Assembly (NCBI GenBank): GCA_016868785.1
Contig: VGFS01000021.1
Coordinates: 1-37,927, forward strand
Reading direction: 5' to 3'
DNA length: 37,927 nucleotides
DNA from: Bacteroidota bacterium
GTDB taxonomy: Bacteria > Bacteroidota > Bacteroidia > NS11-12g > UBA955
Part shown: positions 25,301 through 33,746 of the stretch, piece after piece
Position numbering within the stretch: position 1 is the first letter of the stretch
Layout: each line of letters begins with the position of its first letter
The notes under the pieces: generated by a model
What the model was told of the DNA's origin: nothing
The model's input: the letters and a program-made list of their open reading frames with translations, nothing else
The model's database searches: none
Program-made: the position numbers and the translations under genes

Positions 25301-27986
25301 AGGTATACGTTTGCGCTGTACATGGAACACAGGAAACAATTGAGACCGTTATGGCATTCGACACCCCTGTGCATCCATATGCATTGGTAGTACTAACATA
25401 ATAGGTGCCTGTTGCAAGTGCCGTATAAGATGCTCCTGTGGCGCCTCCCGGACTCCACGTGTATGTAGCACCAACAACAGGGGCAGCAACCGTCATGGTT
25501 GTTGACACGGGCTTGGAACAGAATTCCGTAGGATTGGGCGTGGAGATATTTATAGTCGGTTTGGGCTTTACCACCACGTTATGTAATGCACTCGCCGTAT
25601 CCACACAATTTCCTCCATAAATGGCAGTGAGTATAACTGTGTAATTACCGGCCGATGCAAAACTATACGAGACACTGGCACCGCTGCCAGTACCACCATC
25701 ACCAAAAGTCCATGAATAATTAGCCGCAGGGGTACTGCTGCTGAAATTGGCTGTAACCCCGGCGCAAATCGTCGACGGTCCTGCAATAACCGGTGGCGGC
25801 GGCGGTTGCACCGTAACAGCAAACGAATCCACTCGACTGCTTCCACAAACCCATCGCTGCAACACCACGTAAGCCGTTCCCGTGTATTGATTCCATTCTA
25901 CATTTGCACTGTTGGTATGGTCTCCCGCAGTAACACTACCAGCAACGGATGGTACCACGTACCAGTGGTAATCTGTAGCCACAGCCGTTGTTGAATATAG
26001 ATTCAATGGTGAACTTGGACAGCCAATCAAGGAACCAGAAATTGGTGCTGGCCCCATGGGTAATAGCGATTGTATATTCACAGTAATTGGCAATGAAGCA
26101 CAGCCTGTCTGTGGATCTACTTGCGACAAAGAAATCGAATAGGGTCCAACGGCATTCCATGTAATGGCAACCATCTGACCTACGCCTACAGCTGGAGAAC
26201 CTCCAACCACTGTCCATTTCAATACCATGGAGGGATTACTTGCCACACCAGTATAGGTATGGGTGCTACCCGGACAAACCACAAAAGGACCTTGAATAGT
26301 ATCCGGCGGCGCTGGTGGCGGAGCAACAACAAAACTTGCACCGTGAGGACCACCACAATACGTATTTGCATTGTCTGTCAACACAACGGAATAACTGCCT
26401 GGAACCAATGGCATCGACCCTGAAAATGGAACATTACCTGCCAACAACGAGGATTGTACCACGCTCCCTGCAGCATCTACAATACTCCATCCCAAGCTAA
26501 CGGATGAAGGTGGCCAAGCCGTAAAGGAAAAATTGGCACCAACACAATAAACGGGACTTACACCGCTCAAATTTAACGATGGCCTCACCATCAATGCCAA
26601 ATTTGCCGTACCACCACAAGACAATGCCGGGCTAGCCCCTTCCGCATGATGGAAATACTCCACCCACACAGAACCCGTTAAATTTTGTTGATAAAAACAA
26701 ACCTTCACAGAATGCTCATTGATGGTATCACTCATCACAGTAACACCCGCCGGAAAATGCCACACAATACTGTCAACCGGAATATCACAATCTAAATGAT
26801 AAGAATAACAATCACCGTAACAGACTGCAGATGGTCCTTCAATGTTGGTCGAGTTACCAATCACGGGAACTTCTACTGTGGTTGCAGCCGGACAATAGCC
26901 TGCACAATTAACCCCCAATGTCAAATAGAAAGGCCCAGTTTGACCCCACTGTACCGTAATCAATGAGTCATTAACGCCTTGGGTTATTTGACCACCGGTT
27001 GCACTCCAATTGTATCCATTACAATCGGCATCCGTGTAATACTGTTGGGTACTTCCACCACAAACCGTACTGATACAAAAAATATCAGGTCCCGGCATTC
27101 CTGAAACCATTACCCATTGCGTGAACGTGTCCTTACAACCACACGCATTTACTGCAACCAAGGTAACTAAGTACTGGCCACTGTCGTTGTAAGCGTGTGA
27201 TGCGGCCTCATCAGCTGGGTAACTTTGAACCGAGGTCGAACCATCCCCAAAATCCCAATACAAGGCCTGTAACGGAGTTCCGCCACCAGCATTACTCTGA
27301 TCCACAAACAATACCTCTTGACCCAAACAAGCCACAGTACCCAAACTGCCTGCCGCCGGCATCGTTGAAAACTGGGCATTTGGCGATGCAACCACCTTGA
27401 TGCATTGTTCCGCCATTCCCACACATCCGTAGGCAGATGTTTCCTGAACCGAGAGGGTATGTTCTCCCAAAGTGGTCCAATAAACCTGCACTGAGTTACC
27501 GTTAGCCACCATTACTCCCGCACTTCCGACGGACCAAACGTATGTACTTCCATAATTGGCCGGCGTTGTGTAAGTCATCCAAGTAGAGTCACAGGCAGCC
27601 AAGCATGTAAACTTGTCCTTGCCCTGACTTCTCGAACTATCACATTTCGAGACAAACGAAGAGGAAATTATGGGCTGTGGCTTAGGCCTAACAACCACCG
27701 ATTGTACATCGGTGCACACAACATTCATCGCAACATCTCTCACAACCACCGTGACAGTCCCGGCTCCAACGCTCCCCCAAAACACGGAAATCGATGCACC
27801 TGAACCCGATATGACACCCCCACCAGTACAACTCCATTGGTATGTGTATGTACCTGTGAGTGCCGACGAATAGTTAGCCGATGTCCCTGAACACGGGTTC
27901 GCATTGCCTGAAATCTCACAAACCGAGGCCAGTATCAACCCCCACTGAGCCACAATTGCAAGGATAAAGAGTATCGTTTTTTTCAT
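22335..27986 (-). CDS. Giant secreted PKD-repeat surface protein with T9SS tail
   Basis: The 1883-residue protein has a signal peptide (residues 1-21) and a long series of Ig-like/PKD domains. Clear PKD cores lie near residue 242 (WDFGDGST), 758 (WTFGDGG), 922 (WSFDDP) and 1091 (WSFGDGS), with many diverged repeats between them. Residues 1459-1783 are three copies of a Cys-framed module of about 100-115 residues. The C-terminus from about 1790 is a type IX sorting domain beginning AVLAPNPVVGNAFLKYQV. Such proteins are exported through the outer membrane and act as adhesins or matrix components; the ligand is unknown. Cysteines are frequent, suggesting disulfide stabilisation outside the cell. 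It is isolated between two strong terminators, and I see no clear -7 box upstream. Confidence 0.93.
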   Translation of the reverse strand: MKKTILFILAIVAQWGLILASVCEISGNANPCSGTSANYSSALTGTYTYQWSCTGGGVISGSGASISVFWGSVGAGTVTVVVRDVAMNVVCTDVQSVVVRPKPQPIISSSFVSKCDSSRSQGKDKFTCLAACDSTWMTYTTPANYGSTYVWSVGSAGVMVANGNSVQVYWTTLGEHTLSVQETSAYGCVGMAEQCIKVVASPNAQFSTMPAAGSLGTVACLGQEVLFVDQSNAGGGTPLQALYWDFGDGSTSVQSYPADEAASHAYNDSGQYLVTLVAVNACGCKDTFTQWVMVSGMPGPDIFCISTVCGGSTQQYYTDADCNGYNWSATGGQITQGVNDSLITVQWGQTGPFYLTLGVNCAGYCPAATTVEVPVIGNSTNIEGPSAVCYGDCYSYHLDCDIPVDSIVWHFPAGVTVMSDTINEHSVKVCFYQQNLTGSVWVEYFHHAEGASPALSCGGTANLALMVRPSLNLSGVSPVYCVGANFSFTAWPPSSVSLGWSIVDAAGSVVQSSLLAGNVPFSGSMPLVPGSYSVVLTDNANTYCGGPHGASFVVAPPPAPPDTIQGPFVVCPGSTHTYTGVASNPSMVLKWTVVGGSPAVGVGQMVAITWNAVGPYSISLSQVDPQTGCASLPITVNIQSLLPMGPAPISGSLIGCPSSPLNLYSTTAVATDYHWYVVPSVAGSVTAGDHTNSANVEWNQYTGTAYVVLQRWVCGSSRVDSFAVTVQPPPPPVIAGPSTICAGVTANFSSSTPAANYSWTFGDGGTGSGASVSYSFASAGNYTVILTAIYGGNCVDTASALHNVVVKPKPTINISTPNPTEFCSKPVSTTMTVAAPVVGATYTWSPGGATGASYTALATGTYYVSTTNAYGCTGVSNAITVSIVSCVPCTAQTYTLNFNRYRQGCNTDSFQGVASSNVTGLTWSFDDPFNSSGGSGLSATHTFPEPGYYRVKLCGLVPNTAGTGFCDKCVMKVDTIKYVANFFDSMYCVTNASTVGVKFINTTKVLSGFPVPSYAWLITPGGFSSTLKNPVFNLAPGTYSIKLTVNGVCQMIQNLVVPGIPNAAFNAIDSVCVGTPVVFTNTSTGLGLNSNWSFGDGSTSTLMSPMRTYANAGLYLVNLQLTSNLGCVDGYSRYVRVLPNTLTGSISAVGPLRFCGGDSVKLNSVVGGGYPPYSRLWNTTETTISIWAHQSGDYQATFSDVKGCLFLSNTVTVVQKNTPVANIQGPLKLCKNNFVDFTVAYPNSLPGASIQWSVDGSLVPWATGNTMGYYASSLGSHMVSVIIRSPDTCYAYDTLWVTTVGVPTVNILAPPNMCEGQSHVLVAQSPSPLLAYYQWNNGVINDTLVTGFAGGYVVTAVDSNGCKATASAVISRLPDLCGLKTGCYTYCDTVKEVVWYAPQGFASYQWYMDGVIMTGHVKDTLHLVMHQDATYTVLVTNSAGCSSMSDPINIDFVICETDCDFDIMGKVDCGPVSPAGNQTYQMNFNINNTVGNNATVLISSLQGLVGTVSPSTLPLGNSTVSFVFEDLPNVDDTACFYVQLTTYQKIATNPQNDTTKPKSCDTFLCIPLPRCGGIDCKDAYKVKSIQCMGTDVFGNPQYYLCLSVNWGGSNGSTLTLVSNSASFAVNPVSIPTGLSTQCFSYTDLLPHSGAMWLYLYVYDPVTKKVCKDSIAFKYQPCKDSCTFAVNGLCAHCAKPSLNGWNYDIDLTVANPFGVNAQVQILPVQGGVVSGLSPTVIGLGNQTFAFNYFDQYPLDGTVCFKVLLTDPATGRYCFKTVCVALPDCRNHLSVVDSKYAGIMAVLAPNPVVGNAFLKYQVLDPTARVDVLVTDLVGKELQRTAIADFAGELEILSGLWRPGMYLITVMKNGEPVGQMRLMNGVNVER
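22638..23612 (-). repeat. Three tandem Cys-framed modules inside the PKD/T9SS protein
   Basis: The modules start at Cys1459, Cys1576 and Cys1681 and end near residues 1572, 1676 and 1783. Each begins and ends with a cysteine and has a Cys about 8-10 residues in. Each then has a G/N-x-x-Y beta strand, a P-x-x-(I/L)-x-x-G-x turn followed by an F-x-(F/Y)-x-D strand, an aromatic or Cys-Phe strand, and a D-P-x-T-(G/K)-x-x-C or equivalent near the end. DNA identity between copies is low, so the triplication is old. I do not know a named domain for it. Confidence 0.6.
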
Positions 27987-28020
27987 GCTGATGTAGATTA
28001 GTTATCAGCAACATACAAGA

Positions 28021-28054
28021 AAAAGGGCAGATTATTACTCTAATCTGCCCTTTT
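28021..28054 (-). terminator. Intrinsic terminator of ftsK-lolA
   Basis: Arms 28021-28034 and 28041-28054 form a perfect 14-bp stem with a 6-nt loop, starting 30 nt past the lolA stop. The arms begin with four A and end with four T, so it can work in both directions; on the minus strand it runs into TTTTTCTT. It insulates lolA from the PKD gene. Confidence 0.85.
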
Positions 28055-28084
28055 GAAACAATTTTATTGACACTCCCTTGAATA

Positions 28085-28792
28085 TTACGGCCTGCGTTTC
28101 TTGGTCAAGTCAACCAAAGTAACATCCGGGTGACCCGCAACATTCCACTCAAAAAAAGAATCCGCCAACGCCGTGTTTGGCGTCATCGACGTTACCTCAA
28201 TCGCCACCTCAGTCCCATTCTTATAATGCTGAATCACACGTTGAATCTTGTTCGTTAACTTGTCAATCTCCAACTTTACATAGCTGTAATTTGCTGGATT
28301 TTTGGGCACCAACTGAATCACATCGTAGTTCTTGCCGTTACGAACGATCGGACCTTCATACTTACTCCTGAAACCTTTGTTATAAATGGTAAAAATCTCA
28401 TTCGGCGTGATGCTGTTGTCGCGCAACTTGAAGTTCTCCTTGGTCACCTCCGCATCGTCCTTGCTATACGTCCACGTAAACAAAGAATTGCAATAAATCT
28501 CCTGAGACGCATAGTCCAACCGAAATTTCTTGCCCTTCAACCACACATTGCCCTTTTCCACTGAAGCCCGCCCGCTCACCGGCGTGGTGGTCAGCGTAAA
28601 TGATGCCTTGATTGTACTGTACGATTGATACACCGCAGCCACCTTTTTTAAGATCGCTTCGGCTTTGGGGTCGTTCTGCTGCTGTGCCTGCAAACCAGCA
28701 AACACCAACACACCCGCCATCATCATCATCGACTTGCGCAAACCTTGGCGCAATGAGGTCATTGAACCCCAATTTTTATTGCTGTGAATCAT
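28085..28792 (-). CDS. lolA: LolA-family outer-membrane lipoprotein carrier
   Basis: From ATG 28792 the protein has 235 residues; an ATG at 28762 would give a cleaner signal peptide (RQGLRKS, then a Met-rich hydrophobic run ending GLQAQ). The mature part is a LolA-like half-barrel: DPKAEAILKKVAAVYQSYSTIKASFTL is the typical start, followed by GNVWLKGKKFRLDY and ITPNEIFTIYNKG. LolA ferries lipoproteins through the periplasm to the outer membrane; in Bacteroidota the partner LolB is usually absent. The gene follows ftsK by 11 nt, a pairing I know from other Bacteroidota, and ends at a strong terminator. Confidence 0.9.
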   Translation of the reverse strand: MIHSNKNWGSMTSLRQGLRKSMMMMAGVLVFAGLQAQQQNDPKAEAILKKVAAVYQSYSTIKASFTLTTTPVSGRASVEKGNVWLKGKKFRLDYASQEIYCNSLFTWTYSKDDAEVTKENFKLRDNSITPNEIFTIYNKGFRSKYEGPIVRNGKNYDVIQLVPKNPANYSYVKLEIDKLTNKIQRVIQHYKNGTEVAIEVTSMTPNTALADSFFEWNVAGHPDVTLVDLTKKRRP

Positions 28793-28803
28793 CAAAATAA
28801 AAT

Positions 28804-31506
28804 CTAGCGCAAATTACTCAAAAATTGCTCCAAACTGTGCTCATCCGTAATCAAAACTTGTCGCGCCTTGCTTCCGTTGTTCCCGCCAACGATGCCCGCG
28901 TCTTCCAGCTGGTCCATCAATCGACCCGCCCGGTTGTAGCCAATTTTTAATTTTCGCTGAATCATGCTCGTACTGCCAACCTGGTTCAACACCACCACCC
29001 GGGCCGCATCCTCAAACATTGGATCCCAATCGCCAGAGTCCAAGCCATCACCGGCCAGTAATCCGCCCTCCTCTTTAACCTCTGGAAGCACATACGCCGT
29101 TGGGAATGCCCGCTGCTCACCAATAAAGTCCACAATCCGCTCCACTTCAGGGGTATCCACAAACGGACATTGCAATCGGATCACTTCGTTGCCACCGCTG
29201 TACAACATATCCCCCCTTCCAATCAGCTGATCGGCACCGTTACTATCCAAAATGGTACGCGAATCGATTTTCGAGCTAACCCTAAACGCTATCCGAGCCG
29301 GGAAGTTCGCCTTGATAATCCCCGTGATTACGTTTACACTCGGACGTTGTGTCGCCAAAACCAAGTGTATCCCGATGGCCCGTGCCAACTGCGCCAATCG
29401 CGCGATAGGGGTCTCAATCTCTTTCCCCGCAGTCATCATCAAATCGGCCACCTCGTCGATCACCACCACAATGTATGGCAAGAACCGATGTCCATCATTT
29501 GGATTCAGCTTCCGCGCCAAAAACTTGTTGTTGTACTCGATGATGTTCCGCTGCAGCGCATCTTGCAGCAACTTGTAACGGTTGTCCATCTCCACGCACA
29601 AACTATTCAATGTATTGATTACCTTGTGGTTATCGGTGATAATCGCCTCGCCATCGCCCGGCAACTTGGCCAAGAAATGTCGCTCAATCTTGTTGAACAA
29701 AGTCAATTCCACCTTCTTGGGATCCACCAGCACAAACTTCACGTAGGCCGGATGCTTTTTGTACAGCAGCGATACCAAGATGCTGTTCAAACCCACCGAC
29801 TTACCTTGTCCGGTAGCACCCGCCATCAGCAGGTGGGGCATTTTGGCCAAATCGGCCACATAAATTTCATTGGAAATGGTTTTTCCAAGAATCACAGGTA
29901 GCTGGAAATCGCAGTCTTGGAATCGCTTGCTTGCGAGCACACCGCGCATCGGGACCATCTCCGGATTTTTGTTTGGGACTTCGATACCGATGGTTCCTTT
30001 TCCGGGAATCGGCGCGATAATCCGTATGCCCAATGCAGCCAAACTCAATGCGATATCGTCTTCCAGGTTTTTGATTTTGGAAATCTTTACCCCCGGTGCA
30101 GGCACGATTTCATAGAGGGTAACGGTTGGACCAACACTGGCCTTGATACTTGCGATGCCAATCTTGTAATTTTCCAGCGTTTGAATGATCAAGTCCTTGC
30201 TTCGCTGGATTTCTTCCATGTCGATCTCCTGTTTTTTGGCGTCGTGCTCTTGCAACAAATCGAGGGTTGGGAAGACGTATTTACTCAGTTCCAGGGTGGG
30301 GTCGTACAAGGTAGCAATGCCCATACGTTCCATGGAATTGTCGCCAGTGTTTTCATCCACTACCTCATCGGTTTCATCCACCATCACTTCCACTTGGAAG
30401 TCTTCGTCGCCCAGAAGGGTGTTTAGGCCGGCGCCGGGACCTGCATCATGGTCTTCGTCCACACCAAAGGGTTTGGGCTCTTGGTTTACGGGCGCCATCG
30501 CCGTATCAATTTCTTCATCTTCCCCCCGTGAAACCACAAAATCATCAAATCGCTCGATGATGGGCGGCGCGGGATTAACCACTTTCACTGGGTCTTGGGC
30601 GGTGGTATTTTTCAGCGATATTTGGGTCAGTGCCTCCCGTTCTGCTTGCGTCAACGCTGGGGTATCATCCTGCAATTCCACTTCGATCACATCTTCATCC
30701 AACGGATCTTTCACCACATCTTCATGAATGCTGGGCTCAAATCCGGAGGGCTCTTCGATGTCATCCGACGATGTTTTTTCTATTTTTTCTTCACGAAGCG
30801 ATGCGTTTCCGTCGGCTGCCCAGGCGTCACCGAGATCGGCTTCCGGATCCAACAATTCTCCATCCGGACCATATTTCAATTTGATGCGGGCGAAGGGATT
30901 GGCGTTGAAGAAGAACATAGAATACGCCACAGCATAGGCCGCCAAAAAGAAAAAAGAACCAACTGCACCGATGGCCGCTTCTATTTGTTGGTTCCCAAAA
31001 AACCCAAAAGAGCCACTCAACAGGGGCCACCAACTCAAAGCAAATCCCAAAAACAGAGAGAACCAAACCGTGAATAACACTGTGTGCACCGCGATGCGCA
31101 GCAGGGAGAACGGACGGTAATCGAAAAGGAGGTAAAGCCCCGTGAGCGCCAAATACGGCAGCAGGGCGTAGGCCGCCAGGCCGAAGCCATTGTGCACCAA
31201 TTTGAAGGCCAACTTCGCCCCGTAATATCCCATGGCATTCTTCGCTGCCCCATTGAAATAGGCGATGCCGTCGTCACTGCCCAACATCAAACTTTGATCG
31301 AGTTTCCAAGAGAAGAAAAAGGAGGTAAAACTGATGGCGAGAACCGCCGCGAAAACCACCAATAAGAACCCAACCACTTTTCGGGTGGGTTCGTGTTTGA
31401 GGGTGATGGCCGACCACACGTCGTGGGCCGATATTTTTTCAATGCGATCGCCTTGATCGCGCAAGAAATCGGGACGTGTGTCTTTGGATGATTTTCGTTT
31501 GGCCAT
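28804..31506 (-). CDS. ftsK: DNA translocase FtsK
   Basis: From ATG 31506 (MAKRKSSKDTRPDF) the protein has 900 residues; an in-frame GTG at 31530 overlaps the presumed promoter. Four membrane segments lie in residues about 45-210. An acidic, Asp/Glu-rich linker spans about 220-420. The motor domain has Walker A GATGQGKSVGLN near residue 560 and Walker B YIVVVIDEVADLMM near 675, plus LAQLARAIGIHLVLATQRPSVNVITG. The last 60 residues are the gamma winged-helix domain that reads KOPS sites (SMIQRKLKIGYNRAGRLMDQLE). It pumps DNA at the septum and activates XerCD at dif; xerD is 9 kb away. On the plus strand GC skew changes sign inside this gene near 29.9 kb. Confidence 0.97.
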   Translation of the reverse strand: MAKRKSSKDTRPDFLRDQGDRIEKISAHDVWSAITLKHEPTRKVVGFLLVVFAAVLAISFTSFFFSWKLDQSLMLGSDDGIAYFNGAAKNAMGYYGAKLAFKLVHNGFGLAAYALLPYLALTGLYLLFDYRPFSLLRIAVHTVLFTVWFSLFLGFALSWWPLLSGSFGFFGNQQIEAAIGAVGSFFFLAAYAVAYSMFFFNANPFARIKLKYGPDGELLDPEADLGDAWAADGNASLREEKIEKTSSDDIEEPSGFEPSIHEDVVKDPLDEDVIEVELQDDTPALTQAEREALTQISLKNTTAQDPVKVVNPAPPIIERFDDFVVSRGEDEEIDTAMAPVNQEPKPFGVDEDHDAGPGAGLNTLLGDEDFQVEVMVDETDEVVDENTGDNSMERMGIATLYDPTLELSKYVFPTLDLLQEHDAKKQEIDMEEIQRSKDLIIQTLENYKIGIASIKASVGPTVTLYEIVPAPGVKISKIKNLEDDIALSLAALGIRIIAPIPGKGTIGIEVPNKNPEMVPMRGVLASKRFQDCDFQLPVILGKTISNEIYVADLAKMPHLLMAGATGQGKSVGLNSILVSLLYKKHPAYVKFVLVDPKKVELTLFNKIERHFLAKLPGDGEAIITDNHKVINTLNSLCVEMDNRYKLLQDALQRNIIEYNNKFLARKLNPNDGHRFLPYIVVVIDEVADLMMTAGKEIETPIARLAQLARAIGIHLVLATQRPSVNVITGIIKANFPARIAFRVSSKIDSRTILDSNGADQLIGRGDMLYSGGNEVIRLQCPFVDTPEVERIVDFIGEQRAFPTAYVLPEVKEEGGLLAGDGLDSGDWDPMFEDAARVVVLNQVGSTSMIQRKLKIGYNRAGRLMDQLEDAGIVGGNNGSKARQVLITDEHSLEQFLSNLR

Positions 31507-31518
31507 ACTAATAGGAAA

Positions 31519-31526
31519 CGAAAATA
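31519..31526 (-). promoter_or_regulatory. Variant -7 box of ftsK-lolA
   Basis: TATTTTCG on the minus strand ends 12 nt before the ATG at 31506 and is the same octamer as at sucD. It overlaps the upstream in-frame GTG extension, favouring the ATG. Confidence 0.4.
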
Positions 31527-31600
31527 ACACCCATTTTGGTGTGTCGCCCGCGCTCGCGCGTGCGAGTTTTGCACCAGACTAAAAAGTGTTTAGTGAATCA

Positions 31601-31620
31601 TCCAAAAAGACACTTTTGGA
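31601..31620 (-). terminator. Possible terminator of rnz
   Basis: A stem of 8 bp with one bulge (31601-31609 with 31613-31620) begins at the base next to the rnz stop codon and contains a five-T run on the minus strand. A second overlapping pairing (31582-31589 with 31610-31617) is also possible. Moderate to weak support. Confidence 0.4.
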
Positions 31621-32547
31621 CTACTCCCCAACCGCGTAGGTTTGTCCTTCAACCGCTTCCACGGTATTGACAAAGACCGATTGGGCCTCATCGAGGAGGG
31701 GTTGTGCATCGTTGTATCGCGCACTAAAATGGCCAATCATGAGTATTTTCACATTGGCGGCTTGGGCAATTTGCGCCGCTTGAAGCGCTGTGCTGTGGAA
31801 GGTTTCCGCAGCCCGATCGGCCCGATCATGAAGAAAGGTGGCCTCATGGTAAAGCAGATCAACACCTTTGAGAATCGGAACCAGATATTCCGGATCGTAT
31901 AGGGTATCGGTGATGTAGGCGTAGGTGCGATTTTTATATCCGGGTGTTGTGAGCAGACTGTTGGCAATCACACCTTGACTTTGTGAGTGATAATCCGCGC
32001 CCATCTTGATGGCTTCGTATTGTTCCACTGGCACTTTGTATTGCACACAGGCATCGACATTGAGTTTGAGTTCGGGTCCTTTCTCTTGGACGAGAAATCC
32101 CGTACAGGACACTCGATGTTTCAATGGAACCGAGATCACCTTGAATTGCTCTGTTTCAACCACCGTTTCCATGGATTCCGTTTGCGTTTGTATGTACTGC
32201 AGGTCGTAGGGTAAAACCGAATCACTCTCTGCAATCAGCACCTGCAGGATGCTCTCCAATGCGGGCGGCCCAACAATGACTAAAGGTTCTGTTCTTCCAT
32301 ACAAAGCCATGGAAGTAATCAACCCGGGCAAACCAAAATAGTGATCGCCATGCAAATGGGTGATAAACACATGAGAAATCTTGAGCACACGCAAACCATA
32401 CCTCGACAGCTGTCTTTGTGCCCCTTCCCCACAATCCAAGAGCATGTAACTTCCTTCCAACCGCACATAATGAGCACTTGGATGTCTGTATTTCGTGGGC
32501 GTGGCCGACGAAGTACCGAGGACTGTAACTTCAAATGCTTTTCTCAT
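31621..32547 (-). CDS. rnz: Ribonuclease Z
   Basis: The 308-residue metallo-beta-lactamase-fold enzyme removes 3' trailers from tRNA precursors. The N-terminus FEVTVLGTSSATPTKYRHPS and the zinc motif THLHGDHYFGLPG (His64, His66, Asp68, His69) are typical. Further ligands are seen in LKHRVSCTGF, ITDTLYDPE and IGHFSARY. The length matches short-form RNase Z. The tRNA-Asp in this window carries no encoded CCA, consistent with a need for such 3' processing. The upstream promoter has a TTG and a TATCTTCG box. It is a single-gene unit between ftsK and the GT9 gene. Confidence 0.96.
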   Translation of the reverse strand: MRKAFEVTVLGTSSATPTKYRHPSAHYVRLEGSYMLLDCGEGAQRQLSRYGLRVLKISHVFITHLHGDHYFGLPGLITSMALYGRTEPLVIVGPPALESILQVLIAESDSVLPYDLQYIQTQTESMETVVETEQFKVISVPLKHRVSCTGFLVQEKGPELKLNVDACVQYKVPVEQYEAIKMGADYHSQSQGVIANSLLTTPGYKNRTYAYITDTLYDPEYLVPILKGVDLLYHEATFLHDRADRAAETFHSTALQAAQIAQAANVKILMIGHFSARYNDAQPLLDEAQSVFVNTVEAVEGQTYAVGE

Positions 32548-32567
32548 TCAGATCATTGAATCGTCAT

Positions 32568-32598
32568 CGAAGATACCCACGAAGGCTCTGCATTTCAA
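32568..32598 (-). promoter_or_regulatory. Promoter of rnz
   Basis: On the minus strand, TTG (32596-32598), a 20-nt spacer and TATCTTCG (32568-32575) end 20 nt before the ATG. Confidence 0.5.
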
Positions 32599-32653
32599 CT
32601 CACAGCAACGTCAATTGAGTAAAATAACCGTTTATTTTCTAAATACCACCAAA

Positions 32654-33739
32654 TTAAAGTGGCAGCACCCGCAAAATGGCTTCTTTCACTTGCGCCAACT
32701 CCACCCTGTCTACACAGCGATCGTCGGGCTGTGAGCAATGTTGCTGATCGCAGGGATTACAAGCCAACACATGATGCAACACCTCGCATTTATTTGAAAC
32801 AGGATAGAAAACCCTGGGCACACCCGGTCCATAAATCGCCACCGTAGGAATATCGGCCATATCAGCCAACTGCAAAGGGCCGCTTTCATTGCCCACATAG
32901 AGTGCAGCCTTGGAAATAAATGCATAGAACGACAACAAATCCAACGATTCTGGAGACACTGTGCCCGCGATCCAAGCCTTACCAGCGCCACCCAACTTCA
33001 TTGCCTCGCTGATTTGATCAACTTCATCGTTGGTACCCACCCAAATTGGCATCAGATTCAACTCATTCAATAACCATTGTGATAACTTTACAAACCGCTC
33101 GGTAGACCACCTACGCAGAGGACTACGGGCACCGGTATGCAAAACAACATACGATTTCACGGAAGTATCTGAACCTTCCAAGGCCCATTCCTTCCATCTT
33201 TCGGCATGGTCGATGTTATCCGCCGCTGGATAAATTTTCCGAAACGAACTCAATGCTTTAACATCATTCCATCCTTTGCTGTCAAACATCAAAAGAGGCT
33301 CAATGACCCTGTAATTCGTTAGCAATTCATGGGGTTGATTGCCGCGCTGTTTGAATCGAATCCAGCCACGATCAAATCGGTATTTTGGCATGGTTTTCCA
33401 ATGCAGCGATTTCTTTAAGGTACCCCATGTACCGCGAAGCTCAATCACCACATCGTAGCGTTCCTGCCATTCCCTCTCGTGGGTTATGACTTTGGAAATC
33501 GCAGGATGATTCCCCAACAACGATGCTACAAATGGCTTGCAAAGCACCGTGATTTCCGCTTCTGGATACGATGCTCGAATCAATGCAAACACATGAACCG
33601 CCGCCGCCATATCGCCAATCTCATCCCACTTAACCACCAAGATACGCTTGATGGATGCAACATGAACAGGTTTCCTCGACCCTGCATTTAAATACCGCGA
33701 AGCGATCAAATTGGCAGCATAGAGCAATTTTTCGTTCAT
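32654..33739 (-). CDS. Family 9 glycosyltransferase (heptosyltransferase-like)
   Basis: The 361-residue protein has the two-domain GT-B layout of ADP-heptose:LPS heptosyltransferases. The N-terminal domain opens with ASIKRILVVKWDEIGDMAAAVHVFALIRASYP, and the C-terminal nucleotide-binding half shows VVLHTGARSPLRRWSTERFVKL, YVGNESGPLQLADMADIPTVAIYGPG and a Cys-rich end (ACNPCDQQHC). Members transfer heptose or related sugars to lipid A core or other glycans; the actual sugar is not known here. It starts 7 nt after the cyclase-family gene stop, so the two are co-transcribed. There is no LPS core cluster around it. Confidence 0.92.
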   Translation of the reverse strand: MNEKLLYAANLIASRYLNAGSRKPVHVASIKRILVVKWDEIGDMAAAVHVFALIRASYPEAEITVLCKPFVASLLGNHPAISKVITHEREWQERYDVVIELRGTWGTLKKSLHWKTMPKYRFDRGWIRFKQRGNQPHELLTNYRVIEPLLMFDSKGWNDVKALSSFRKIYPAADNIDHAERWKEWALEGSDTSVKSYVVLHTGARSPLRRWSTERFVKLSQWLLNELNLMPIWVGTNDEVDQISEAMKLGGAGKAWIAGTVSPESLDLLSFYAFISKAALYVGNESGPLQLADMADIPTVAIYGPGVPRVFYPVSNKCEVLHHVLACNPCDQQHCSQPDDRCVDRVELAQVKEAILRVLPL

Positions 33740-33746
33740 CGATGGG

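Noticed and set aside
29170-30727. Plus-strand open frames opposite ftsK
   Set aside because: They mirror conserved FtsK motor and linker sequence and show no family features.
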